A DNA stretch of 64,000 nt from Sympetrum striolatum (taxonomy: Eukaryota > Arthropoda > Insecta > Odonata > Libellulidae), in assembly GCA_947579665.1 (NCBI GenBank), contig OX388350.1, positions 3,224,001 through 3,288,000 on the forward strand. The letters run 5' to 3'. Below, piece by piece: positions 50,313-62,600 of this stretch; position 1 is the first letter of the stretch; each line of letters begins with the position of its first letter. The position numbers were made by a program, and so were the translations under genes. The notes under the pieces are model-generated. The model was not told the origin of the DNA. It made no database searches and worked only from the letters and a program-made list of their open reading frames with translations.

Positions 50313-53152
50313 ATGGAAAAAGCGCCGAACAGCGAAACGATAAATAAGCGAAATTTACCGACAATCCCACCTAAATTTGTTTGCGAAAGAAAAATATCAA
50401 TTGCGATAGTTAACTGTAGGAGTGTTAAAAATAAAGTATCCGATTTGGAGCATCTTATTCGTAGCCACGACACCGATATTTTAATAGGTACAGAAAGCTG
50501 GTTAAATGAGGATATAAGCGATAATGAAATATTTCCAAAGGATTACACTATTTATCGCCGGGATCGTAGGGAAAAGACAGGTGGCGGTGTTTTTATTGCG
50601 GTTAAATCATCTCTCCAGAGCAAGCCGAGGACTTTGAGTGATAGCGATATAGAAAGCGTCTGGTGCACAATAAGCCAACAGAACAAGCCGAACATAAATG
50701 TATGTGCGTTTTACCGACCACCGAACTCTTCTCGACAGGTTTTGCGACATCTTAACGACGAAATAAATTTCTACACGAGTAAGAACAACCAGAGTATAAC
50801 TATAATCGGGGGGGATTTTAATCTTCCAGACATCGACTGGAATAATCATAGCATAAAGAAAAGGGCCCGGGATGTCGACTCATGTAAAAAGTTATTAAAT
50901 TTACTTCAGAAAAACTCACTAAGTCAAGCAGTAAAATCGCCAACCAGGGGTGACAATATACTCGATCTCCTTTTAATTAACTTTCCTGAGCGCATAGAGA
51001 ACATTTCGATTGACGAAGGTCTTGGAGACCACAAAGGCGTTTTTGCAGATATCGAGATAAACCTTAGCAAGTATAAGAAACCCAAACGCAAAATTTATCT
51101 CTATTCCAAAGCCAAATTCGAGGAATTTAACGTAAAACTAACTACCGATTTTAATTCATTTAAGTCGCGCGTAAGCAACAACAACACTGAGGATACATGG
51201 AAATCATTCGTGGAGATAATGCATAAATATATAGATTTGTATATACCTTCGAAATACTCTAAAAATGATTGCGAGCCCAGATGGTACGATAAAGAGGTTA
51301 GAAGGGCTCTCCGCAAACAAAGAGATTTGCACGGAAAAGTAAAGGCTTTTAAGGGAATAGATCAGCTTGTTCCAAATCCACCACGATCACTATTACTAGA
51401 AAAGCACAAGAAAGCAAAATGCGACACCAAGCGAGCTATGCGTAACGCCCACAGCAACTTTAAAAAGAAAATACTTGGGGAATGTTTAGAGGAAGACCCT
51501 AAAGCTTTCTGGTCCTACGTTAGAGAGGTACAGGGAAAGATACAAACAGTGAGCTCGATAAGGGATATCGAAGGTAACATTACTTGCGATTCGAAGAGGA
51601 AAGCGAATATTCTAAACGAATTTTACCAAAGCGTATTCACATCAGATTGTAACATAGAGATCCTCCCTAAGGTTAATATACTGGATTCCATGCCAAATAT
51701 AACTTTTACGACAGACGGTATAGTTAAAATATTACGCAAAATTAAGCCAAATAAGTCGCCAGGGCCAGAAGGCATCCCAGCAAGAGTGCTTAAAGAACTG
51801 GCAGAAAGCGTCGCCCCTTATCTCAAAATTATATTTTGTAAATCGATAAATGAAGGTAGGGTCCCATCCGATTGGAAATTAGCTAATATTACTCCTGTTT
51901 ACAAAAGCGGATTAAAGGAGGACCCAGAAAATTATAGACCTATATCATTAACTTCGCTGTCCGGAAAGGTAATGGAACATATCGTCGTAAGCTCACTCAT
52001 GGGATTTTTAGATAGAAATGAATTCCTCGACGCAAATCAGCATGGTTTTCGTAAGTCCCGATCATGTGAAACCCAACTTGCTCTATTTGTACACGATATC
52101 TTAAAGTCCGCCGAAAGTAAAAAGCAAGTGGACGCTATTTTCCTAGATTTCAAAAAAGCATTCGATAGAGTCCCCCACTACAAACTAATTTACAAACTAA
52201 AACTAGCGGGCATTAACAAGGAAGTAGTCGACTGGGTTAAGGATTTTCTCTACGAGAGGGAACAACAAGTTGTGCTGGATGGCGTTAGCTCAAATAGAGT
52301 CAAAGTTACCTCTGGCGTACCTCAAGGCAGTGTAATTGGACCTCTTCTTTTCCTTATTTATATCAATGACTTGAGTGACGAGATAGTTAGTAATGTGAGG
52401 ATATTTGCGGATGACTCGGTTATATATAGGGAAATAACAAACGAGGAAGACCGGACATCTCTCTCAAACGATTTAGTCCTCATCCAAAGGTGGTGCGAAA
52501 AATGGGAATTAGATATTAACGTAAGTAAATGCTCCGTAGTTAATTTCTTCGAAAAGAAAAAAATGCGTCCAAATCACCCATACAAAATTAATGGAATTAG
52601 TATCAAAGTAGTAGATTCAGTTAAATATCTCGGGATCAACATTACTAATAACTTAAATTGGAGCACGCATTTCGAAAAATCTGCGGCAAAGCAAGTAAAA
52701 GGCTTGGCTTTGTAAAGCGTATTGTCGGTAAATGCGACGAAAAGGTGAGAGAGCGATGTTATTTTACCTTGGTCAGACCCCTTCTGGAATATGCGGCAAG
52801 TATATGGGATCCGGCGGATGAAACGTGTACTCGCGAACTCGAGAAAGTGCAGCGTAAAGCGGTTCGTTTTGTTAAGAAATGCTACGATAAAAAAGCAAGC
52901 GTTACAAAAATGCTCTCAGACGTAGGTTGGGAATCCTTGAAAGAAAGGAGATTGGAAGCTAGGCTGCGATTGCTTAATAAATTCAGGGAAACTACATTTT
53001 CCAAAGATACAATCGGTATCATGCAACCCCCCTGCTACGTCGGTCGATCCGATAATGACCGTAAGTTAAGAGAAATAGATGCTAGGACGAATCGTTTCAG
53101 AGATTCATTCTTTCCGCGAACAATACGTGACAATAATCGAATAAGGAAGTAA
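50313..53152 (+). pseudogene. CR1-like LINE ORF2: APE endonuclease plus reverse transcriptase, one frameshift
   Basis: The product would nick target DNA and reverse-transcribe the element RNA at the nick. Numbering is from the first ATG (50313); the frame is open upstream to 50280. Endonuclease, residues about 28-245: NCRSVKNK (Asn34), TESWL (Glu61), YRPPNSS, GGDFNLP (Asp168, Asn170) and GDHKGV (Asp239, His240), so all expected active-site positions are present. Reverse transcriptase, about 450-790: NYRPISL (540-546), HGFRKSRS, FLDFKKAFD (Asp612), SGVPQGSVIGPLLF and FADD (Asp700, Asp701), then KYLGI. The first frame ends at 52715. The protein continues one frame over, from about 52680 to the stop at 53150-53152, with LEYAASIWDP and VQRKAVRFV of the conserved C-terminal domain. 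Total length would be about 946 residues, normal for CR1. The single lesion is a missing base near 52675-52679. Confidence 0.92.
52675..52679 (+). other. Frameshift site in ORF2 (missing base in an A run)
   Basis: The frame before this A5 run ends at 52715 with residues unlike the family. The -1 frame immediately after it carries the family-typical continuation (KASKRLGFVKRIVG). Loss of one A in the run is the simplest explanation. A sequencing or assembly error in the homopolymer is equally possible. Confidence 0.75.
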
Positions 53153-53165
53153 TTTAGATTCAACT

Positions 53166-53237
53166 GGTGTTTACACCCCCTGCCACACGCCGAAAGGCGG
53201 CTTGTAGGGTATTAATGTAGATGTAGATGTAGATGTA
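53166..53237 (+). repeat. LINE 3' end: two hairpins and ATGTAG hexamer tail
   Basis: Hairpin 1: GGTG (53166-53169), TTTA loop, CACC (53174-53177). Hairpin 2: CGCC (53188-53191), GAAA tetraloop, GGCG (53196-53199). After TTGTAGGG come almost four ATGTAG units (53215-53237). In CR1/L2-type LINEs the 3' UTR structure is recognised by the element's own reverse transcriptase and the tail is a short microsatellite instead of poly(A); this arrangement fits that model. Confidence 0.7.
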
Positions 53238-56200
53238 TTAGTAATTTACTCATCTTTATGTCTGTATTCCAGAGCATAATTCAGTCTCGAAAAATAATAA
53301 CTTTTGTATTTTTGCTGCGTAGGTAGTGAATTAAACTCAGAGTTACTTTGTATCTGAACGTGAGAATCACTTAAGAGTAAAATGGAGGACACTTAATTGC
53401 TAACCGTATATCTTTGTCAAGTACGACCGAGTTATCTGCAAATTTGTCTCTTTAACTGCTTAGAATGTTTGTTGATATGTCTTCATGCAAACTAAAGGCC
53501 AATTTGCATTTTTTGGATAAATCATTGCGTAGAAGTTCGTAGGAAGCGTTTGAATATCTTGATTATGTCGTTTGAGAAACCGGTACAGTGTTCCGATAGA
53601 TCGATTATTAGATCAGATTATGTGGAGGCAAAGATAAAATGAAACTGTTAGATAAGTAAAAAGGTTGACCTGGTTTATGAGATCTTTATATTTATAGGGT
53701 TATATACGATATTTATATATCAGCTTGCAACTCCGAAGTTAGGGTGTGAATAAAATTCACACCTCAATGTCAGATATAGATGGGACGAATTTTTCAAAAA
53801 AATCATGGTGGTGTAATGTGATTGACTGCAGTTAATGTATTTAGTAAAGCACAGGTAAAATCGGGTCTATATTCGAGATATTTTCCATTTACTAAGAGAA
53901 TCGCTTTTATAAAGCTTTCAACAGACTTCTTCCAACTGCCCCGCAGAATATTTAATTTAAAATGGAATGAAAATACGAACAACTAAGATAGCGTAATTCA
54001 TTCACTTCTCATAAGCGATTTTTCATGTTCCTGCGACAGCTGCGTATTAGAAAAAAAACAGTCATTGTAAGATAGTGGATGGCTAGTCCGGTGTTAATAA
54101 TTGACTGGAGAAAGTGAGTAGCAGAAGGAACTCCAGTCGCGTTCAGTTCCTCTTAATTCGATTTCTAATGCTGTGGCCGAATCCGGCTGTAATTCGTTAT
54201 GGCCGTTGCAAAATGAATGGCCTCCATTAGGCGGAAGTGGCGCCGAGCGGTGAGCACACGAAACAAAAATCGGAAGACATATGTCCGTTGGTTTGCAGCG
54301 TCAGGTGTTCCGAATTAATCCATTGGCCTTCCTTATTCGCGATTGGATAATCAAAGGAAACAATGGCTGCGATAATCGTCCGATCGCTCCGATTATCGAT
54401 TCGAGTAATCGCCGTCTGCGTGGATCGGCCGCAATCCGTGATTTTTCTTCGCTTTCGATTAAATCTTCATTTCTCAAAAAGATTTCTCTTGGGAAAATTC
54501 TCATCATCTCGAAATACCGTGTATTTATCGAAAAGGTTTTCCTGACCTCTTTTCTGCTGTCTGAAATGTGGAAAAATTCGCGAATGTCATTTTCTGGAGG
54601 CCTAATTTCCCAATTCGTGATGGATACTTTTAGAGAAATAAAATCGAATTTATTTATTTTGTACAAAAGAAATATGCGACATTTCCTTGAGTGGTTTATT
54701 TTGTCTTAAGATCGATGATAGACTGGATTAAGATCACAGTCTTGTGATAGTACGAAATAGAATTGGATGAACCAAATTTGTTTTAGGATGGAGTATTACT
54801 TGCTTAAAACCAAAAGTATAAATCAGGCCTACCCAAAATACGGTCTCCGGCAAGCAGTGGGCTTGAAAATTATATTTAATACTAAAATTAGTAATCTTCC
54901 AAAATTGAGAATTAAAAGCAGTAATCAAAGATAGATTCTCGAAAATATATTGTAAAAAAATTCACCTCTAATTTGATAACCAGTATCAGTCGGTTGAAAA
55001 ATGTAGTAGATACATCGCACATGTTTGTCTAAACGATGAATCTTTGTTAATTATAATAATAACCTTCATTCTTGGAACTTTTATTACTGCTGCCCGCGGT
55101 CATTTATGTATGCAATGATCTTCTGTTTGACGTTCAGACCAACTTCGAAATGATGCTCTTTGTATTTCCAATAGCCGAATTTGTAATTACTATACAAATA
55201 CATCTTTTTTGTGGTACAGATTCTGGTACTCTTTGATGATTTATGTCTTATCTTTGTCACCTTTTCTTTGAGAGAGCCTTTGCGACGAAAGTCCACTTGG
55301 ATACAGTTTCAACAGTTACTGATAACGCATAAGTTTTCTTAAAACTTAAAAAAAATCCGCTTGTACTTCAATTGGAATATGATACACATTAGTGCATCTT
55401 AGGTCTCGTGTTGTAATTATTCACCCATAATTAACTATTATATCTTCTCATTGAAGAATTCCGTAAATTTTATCAGACAAGACGAGGTTTATAATTTCGT
55501 CAAAGTTTTATGATTTTAATGAGACGAACCCCAAACTACCAACGGCTTATAAATTTACTTTATCTCAGCAATCATCATCTGGATAGTAATGCTGCATAGC
55601 GTGTTCAGAATTGTTTCCTATTTGTAATTTTTAGAACGAATTTTATTTTCTCGATTCTTGCAGCACTCTCTTGCGGGTGCTGCAAACATTTGCTTCGCTC
55701 TAATTCGGGTAATGAACATGACTTACCTTAATCAGTACCTCAATAAACATAGCTTTTTAATTTTTACTATACTATACTATATATATATATTGTATTAAAT
55801 ACATTGGTGAGTGATTTATTTTATAATGACTATAATTTATATAAATTGAACTCCATTTTTTTATTCCATGAGACGACCACGGATTGTGTGTGACCTTTTT
55901 TATGATTCAACTATCATCTTTTCAGCGGAAATATACCGTTATTAGTCTGCAGCCATTTTAGTTGATTAGCCCTCCATTCCCATCAATTCCATCCTTTATA
56001 TGTCTCTTTTCATCCTCTACCTCAGATCAATCGGATCCATCGATCAAAGGATCCTCTCGATTGATGGATTTTTCCCTCATCAACAAGTTCTGCTGACCAT
56101 CACAAGACAGAGATGCATTCCCTCCGATTATCTTTCGGAGAGGTCTTCCTCGATTTATCGGTCGGAACCCAGTTTATCGCGGTGCCATTCGCAAACTTCT

Positions 56201-58400
56201 GCCGCCCACCGCCGCTATATTTATGGCGCCACGAGTCACAGGAAAATATGAAATAAGCGGCCGTATATTTCACTTTCTTTGATACGGAAGGCGCATTCCG
56301 AAGATTATTAATGCCCCGCGTCGCGATCAATTCAGGTTTCGGAGACTCTAATGCCTCGCGTAATATTCGCCGCTTGACTGCGTCTCTGGAAATTCTCGAA
56401 ATAATTCACTGCGAATTTCACGGGTATCAGTGTCTGAACACGTTGCGTGGAAAGAAAAATAAAAGAGACGCAATTCCATTAAACATTAGCGAGAATCTGG
56501 AAAAAGTGTGGTCAAAAAACGGAAAGGCACCTAAATTATTAATTTGCTTTTTTATGTTAAAAGATAAATTAAGTCATACGCAGACCGGGTGAAATTAATT
56601 ATATTTTGCGAAAAATGAGCTGTGAATCTGTGCCATAATTCATTCCGTGTCTATTTAATGTTTTTTCACTAATATATCTAATGATCGTAATGAAACTTTG
56701 GAAATATTATGATCGGTAACATCGTCCAATAACCGGAAGTGAATATCATTGTCCGCATGCCTGGATTTCGATTTTACATTCTAGAATTTTTGAAGTTCCA
56801 TTTGAAAATCTTCAGCAGCGCAATTATTCTCAAGGACCTGCAGAGTTATACAAATGATGCCTCATCTGGCTTAGTAATCCTCCCCCGAAGGCTGTTAATG
56901 GTGCAGGAATCGGAGATCGATTCAGCCTCCGATGACTTCACAGACAATCCGTGAATTGAGCGATGTTCTGGATGAGGAATATTCAAGGGATGGAGGATTT
57001 GAAAGGGCCTTTTTATTCCCTTCCGAGCCATCAGTTATGAAAACATTAACTCCAGGAACTTTGGAAGAGACTTTGCATCTTCATAATTTGTTTCTCGTCA
57101 AATAGTCGTGGACCTCACTTTTCTTATTTCTTACGGAATATTCCGTGAAATTACCACAGCTAATAAATAGTTTGTAATGTTTAACCAACTGTAGCTTTTG
57201 GTGCGATCTTTGAAGTTTCCTCTCGGAAGCTCTTTCGTTTCTTTTCCTCTCATTGCGGATGAAGCGACGACCGCTTCTTTTGGGATTCGCTCTTAGGAAT
57301 GGCTGGAGATGATTGCAACAACAACTTCTGTTCTTTCCTCAGTTCTTAGAAAGGTAGCAGCTTGTAAAGATGTTCGTCTACAGAAAAACATGAACAGAAA
57401 TGTGGGCAGTTGTGCGGAGTCGATTTCTTCAGTCGGTTTTGGTTTGTGGTTTCCGTGTCGTATCTCAGCTCTTCTTATTATCGTACGGAAAGAAAAAGGA
57501 CAAAAGATATTTGTGAGTCATTTGGCAGTTACTTCGGAAGTTAAATATTCCGCGATTATCAAGATTGGCTTTCCTTTCTTCTCAAAAATAAAAATAATGT
57601 TTAATTAGTTAATTTTAAAAATATTATATTGACTTAAGCCTGTATTTCCTTTTCCATATCATACAGCGGAAATACCCGTTTTTTAACCACAATGTGGAAG
57701 ATGTAAGTAAATATCAATACTCTAAAAATTGTTTATTAATTACAGATTGTGAGTACTTATGTACAAAGCTTACGAGATGCCGTTTGATATTTAACATGTG
57801 AAAAGTAATCCTAAAAATGTGTCTCGAGTCATTCGCATTTTATAATTGAGAATTTTTGCAATTAAAATTATGAAGATGAAATAGAAAATAAAATAAATCT
57901 TGATTTCAAATATTGCATCTTTCGTCAATATGTTTGCATTTACATGTGATGAATTTTGACGAAATGTCGAAATACACCATAATATTTAACCCAAAATCTC
58001 TGATTGAGGGAAAAATAAAACTTTAGGAAGAAGCTCTTTTCGTGTGCTACTTAACTCGATTTTGTTTAATAATTCTGCGTAATTTAATTTTACAAAATAA
58101 ATTAAAAGTGCTACCAATAATAGTAAATTATACGTTAATATCTTATGGGCTCGCCTCAACTCATCTGGGGTCAAATCGTCGGCAACTTATGTCTCTTTTG
58201 GGTAAACAGTCTATTTCATATTTATAGAGATTAGCTTAGCCTAATACGCAAGCCACAAAATATCTTCATTTATAAATTTTATAAAGCTAATGGATCGCAT
58301 TTTATCTCGATGCTGTCGCTTTATTAAGTTTTTATCTTTGCATTAATGGAGAACTTTCGAAATTTCGAAGGGTCCATATCGATAACTCACGAAGCAACAA
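53238..58400. other. Spacer without recognised gene
   Basis: The 142-codon frame at 54281-54709 starts with ATG, but it has no domain and overlaps a 121-codon frame on the opposite strand. An ACTAT repeat running into an AT tract lies at 55766-55790. Near 56026-56065, ATCAATCG and CGATTGAT bracket two GGATCC sites as an interrupted inverted repeat. The 54100-54560 and 56100-56460 stretches are CpG-richer than average. Confidence 0.45.
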
Positions 58401-58440
58401 TTAACCCCTCCCCACCCCTCCCCTCCCCTCCCCTCCCTTC
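58401..58440 (-). repeat. C-rich pentamer repeat, G-quadruplex potential on the minus strand
   Basis: The + strand has CCCCTCCCCACCCCTCCCCT repeats to 58440. The minus strand therefore has at least six runs of three to four G separated by single bases, which satisfies the usual G3+N1-7 quadruplex rule. Nothing nearby shows a gene it might regulate. Confidence 0.75.
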
Positions 58441-59639
58441 ATATCTCTCTCTTGGGAGCTATTTGTGCTCAGCCAAGCATTTTCGCCTAATTTCCCGCTT
58501 TTTCCAGCGAAACGGTGATGATTCTCGCTTACCGAGAGATAAGTCACTCTTTACGCCTCTGCTGAGAAATTTTCAGGCCGAAGTGAATTAGACGGAAGAT
58601 ATGAAAGCCTTCGGAACTTCCGCTATCATATTCATTTAAATGGGATTTAAATTGCTCAAAAATGCTTAAAAATGGCATAAAACGGCCTTAGAAATGGATT
58701 TGCGAGATATCAAATAAGCTAAGCTATTACATATTTACCAATACTATTTAATTTAATTTGAATATCACTGTAATTATCAATACCATCTCGGAAGAAAATG
58801 TCATTTATTAGTGGTAATACACTGGATAGAAGTATAATCTAAAAGGTATTTTTATGATTAAATTAACGAAATTAAGTATAAATCGCTAACTCAACCCAAA
58901 CAAATCGTTATTATTCTGTTGAATCCTTCGAAGCAACTGTAAGTTACACTTTCTAAGTAATTACTTCATCTTACACCGAAAATAAGTCAATTTCCCAGTA
59001 GAGGAAGACGCTGAAATGTTCATGATTTATAGCAGGGTGGGGAAATGTTTCTTTTGAGGATCAGTTGCACATAACATTTAGTCATGTCTGAAACTGCAAT
59101 GTTGGATTAGAATTGCCTAACGCATAATTTAAACAATCAAACATCGGCATTATACGTAAGGCAAGACAATTATCCTCCCATTGCACGAAGATAGAATAAT
59201 TTTAATTTTATGTTCACCTGACGTGTTTGCGAGACCAATATGCGATAAAATTATCCTAGCAAATTTTAAGAAAAGGAATATATGGCCTAGTATTTTGTAG
59301 AAAAAATGTAATTTCTTCAAGTTATGATTTTATTCGTTGTTCATAAAATGTTAATCGGGACTAAGAATTAAAAGAACGCAGTTGAGACTTGTTTTTTCAA
59401 AAGTTAATTAACGAATTCAAAGAAATGATCCTCGAAATTGATTAAGTAAAAAATGTCACTGTAATTGTTTTTTTTCCATTATCTTCAGTTTTTTCGGCTT
59501 CATTAATTTCCATCCTGTTTTCCTTTAGATTTTGGTCATTCTCGTACCTTAAGCATATAATTTCGATTAATTTACGGAAGCCTTAAATCATATTTCTAGG
59601 AGATACGATGCAAAAATTAATCACGTAATTAATCTCTAA
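58441..59639. other. Spacer, nothing recognised
   Basis: AT-rich sequence with no long open frame and no repeat that I can match to other parts of the window. Confidence 0.45.
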
Positions 59640-59685
59640 ATTATTATTAGGGGTTTTTATTATAGGCGAGATTGAGACTAAAAAG
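59640..59685 (+). repeat. Dispersed repeat D, copy 2
   Basis: Same order as copy 1 at 47973-48015: ATTATTATTAGGGG, TTTTTATTATAGGCGAG, ATTGAGACTAAAAAG, with a 23-base identical run at 59663-59685. Strongly A-rich sequence follows to about 60250 and may belong to the same element. A 6-bp hairpin, CCTAAG, AAAAG, CTTAGG, lies near 59808-59824. Confidence 0.6.
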
Positions 59686-62600
59686 TCTCCTCTTCCATCT
59701 AACCTGTCGTTAAGTTGATACATTATTATAAGTATATTACATGTATCAATGAAACTTAGAGAAAAATAGAAGAAAATGTAAGAAGGGATTGCGGATGTAA
59801 AAAAAACCTAAGAAAAGCTTAGGAAGAAGTATCCGCTGCAGGAAAACACCCACAAAGAAGGGGGGTGTGAAAAACCAGCGCAAACCTACCGATACTAAAA
59901 ACTAAAAGACATTAAAGAAAACAATGTACATACAACCTGCAAAATTACAAGAAATGTTAGAGACATATTATCAAGAACAAATAATGAAAGTTGATAAAAA
60001 TGAAATGCAGAGAATACAGTAAGTAGATACATACACTTGTGATCAAAAATATGACTGAACTAGGAAAAAGCAAAATAAAACACGATCAATACAAAATAAC
60101 GCTCTACAATAATTATATGAGAGAGTTAAAATCATGATTTAGGCATAAACAATAATCTAAAGTAAGTTAATATTATGGAAATAGGAAAAAAAAGAAAAGG
60201 TTACACTGGATGTAAACTGTAGTACCAAAAAAACAACAAACTTTATGTGATTATGTGTATGATATTCGATGCTGAGACTAATTTTATTTTGAATTATTTT
60301 CGTGATTGCGTTTTTTGGGAAATTTTGTCAAAAAGGGACGGTTGTATTTCAGTGAGTGAGTTGTCCTCATCCTTAAACACAATTCACACGTTGGAATTTT
60401 ATTATTTATAATGCACAAAATCTGTTTAACATAGTTTTCCTTGAAAATTTATCCATTTCGCTCAGTTTGTTTCGGACATGAAAATCAAGATTCCATAACC
60501 ATAATTTATTTTTTCTAATCTTCGCCACATTTAGCCCTCGGAAGTTTGCAGTCTATTGAAGTTATCTCTTTTTCATCATGCTTGTTCATTTTAGGACATT
60601 ATTATTTAAGTTCACATTGCAAGTTGGCCTTCTGGCATGGTGGCAATGTTAAGGGGAACATAAAAATTAATTTAAGACGGACATTTGCCCAAAATCATAT
60701 CTATTCTTTCGTGTTTCACATATATGAAAACTCCACGCCGTGAATTTTACCATTTTTTTCGATTCCCTTATCTAGGCCTTTCGTCATACGTTTCCATTAT
60801 AATAGAATCTTTTACTTCTGCTATACTACTTCTATATTAATCTACGCACCTCAAGAATGAATAATTTTTGATGTGAGGATTTGGTATATCTGGCTCTCCT
60901 TGGTTTTTAAACCCAACTCACAGCTTCTGAATCCACCCGCATGGCCTTTTTTGATGTTCTAACCTCTGACGGTCTCTCATCCGAAGCACTCAATTCATCA
61001 ATTCCTGCTGTGGCTTTGACGTTAAATATATCGGGATCAGAATCCTCTTTGCGTATTAATCCTTGTCATTTGTCGTTTAAGTTATTTTTAAATAATGAAG
61101 AAAATAGACAACTTTTTACATTATGGATTTTCAATTAATTATAACACTTTTCATTTCATAACCTTGGCTGTCTCTTTCCTATTTACGTCAATTCCATCTT
61201 CTCATTGCTTGAATTCGAAAAGAGTTCTTCGCTTCTCTAATTTAGACATCGAGAAATCGGATCCGATGTTTGCTGATTCTTTTTAATGGAATGTTTCTCT
61301 TTTTCGTGTCCCACGAATTCTCTCTTTTTTGTATGCCGCTCATATTCATAGTCGTTTCATCTTCGAGGACGGAATTCTAAGTCCGCGGCCATTTTACATT
61401 CTAAATGGAAAGCTTTCTGCGGGAGCGATTTCGAATCATGGCGACCATTTTGCTGGAGTGAGTTTCCGATCCAAATAACGAAGATCATCGGCTTTTCTTA
61501 CGCCCAGTTGATCTGAACCCCCGCAATTCGCTGTTTTAAATGAATGCAGAGGAGGAATTTTCGAGAAGGATCGCAGTCGGTGGTTTCAAATAAGTGATGG
61601 GGAAGAAGTGTCTCTGTGTTTTCGATTCCTTGCCAATACGTTTACATTAAACAGTTCATAACTTATTTCTTACGACTTAAATTTAGTTATCCTGATTAGA
61701 GTAAAAAAGCATAACATGATCACCTCGAAGGGGGTATTGCGTGAGTGATTTTCATTTGCAAATCTTTTGTGACGACATATAATATAATACGTCGACTCGG
61801 TTGTGTTTTTGGCGTCCTTTGAGAAGTTGCTCGAGATCATTAAATACAAGGGAGCTTGTTGTTTGAAAAATACGCATAAAATAGTTAATTATAATTTAGA
61901 AAAAAGTTATTTAAAATTACTCTACGCTTGTAATTATGTACTTTACACCGAAGACGAGAGTTTTACAAAATTGTGAATTTTAGCTGCGTCGGTTATTAAC
62001 ATTAAATATCATGGATCTTCAGCATTTTGGCAAATTTAGCGAAAACAAGTATAAACTCTTCTTTCACCTTAACTACAGCATAATTAATTAAATTAAATTA
62101 AGTTTTTATATTTAAAATCTAATAGGATTAGTTGGTAAGGAATATCCCGGGGTTGCGATGCTGCTGAGCTTCCAAAATGCGCTCTCAAAGGAATTAACCC
62201 TCATCGTGGCCGCATGCACATGTATTTATGTATGCAGCCCAAATTCGTGGGTCTGTGTCCGTGAAATTTATTGATTAATTAAATAGCGGTGGAGCGATCA
62301 ATGAGTGAATTCCTTCATTATTATTTAAACGCAATTATTTATCTCAGCGACGAATATTGACTTTCGGCTCACTAACGGAGGCCTCGCCTGCAGAATTAAA
62401 TGTTGGAGGTATATTTACCTATTCATTCATATGCTACGTATTTTATTGACGGAGGAGGAATGCATACTGACTCGGTTTGTCCTCAATAAAGCGACTCTGA
62501 CCTATTAGACAGCGCAAAGTTTTGTCTCGAAATCAACATATTTTTCTGATTTTTCCGAGTTCACGAGTGAACTTTTCAAGACTGCATGACATGGATGGTT

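Larger units (their letters stand above)
49340..53237 (+). mobile_element. CR1-like non-LTR retrotransposon, nearly full length
   Basis: Order: 5'-truncated ORF1 with esterase-like domain, 53-base gap between ORF1 stop and the first ORF2 ATG, ORF2 with apurinic-type endonuclease and reverse transcriptase, short 3' UTR with two hairpins, and an ATGTAG tail (53215-53237). An esterase-type ORF1 together with an APE endonuclease and a non-poly(A) microsatellite tail points to the CR1/L2 group of LINEs. The 5' boundary is judged from the switch from AT-rich to GC-rich sequence near 49340 and is approximate. No clear target-site duplication was found, which is common in CR1. Only one frameshift breaks ORF2 over more than 900 codons, so the insertion should be young. 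Transcription is on the + strand, and the promoter has probably been lost with the 5' end. Confidence 0.93.

Noticed and set aside
54281..54709. 142-codon ATG frame
   Set aside because: Overlapped by a 121-codon frame on the other strand and without a domain; both are probably accidental in a CpG-richer patch.
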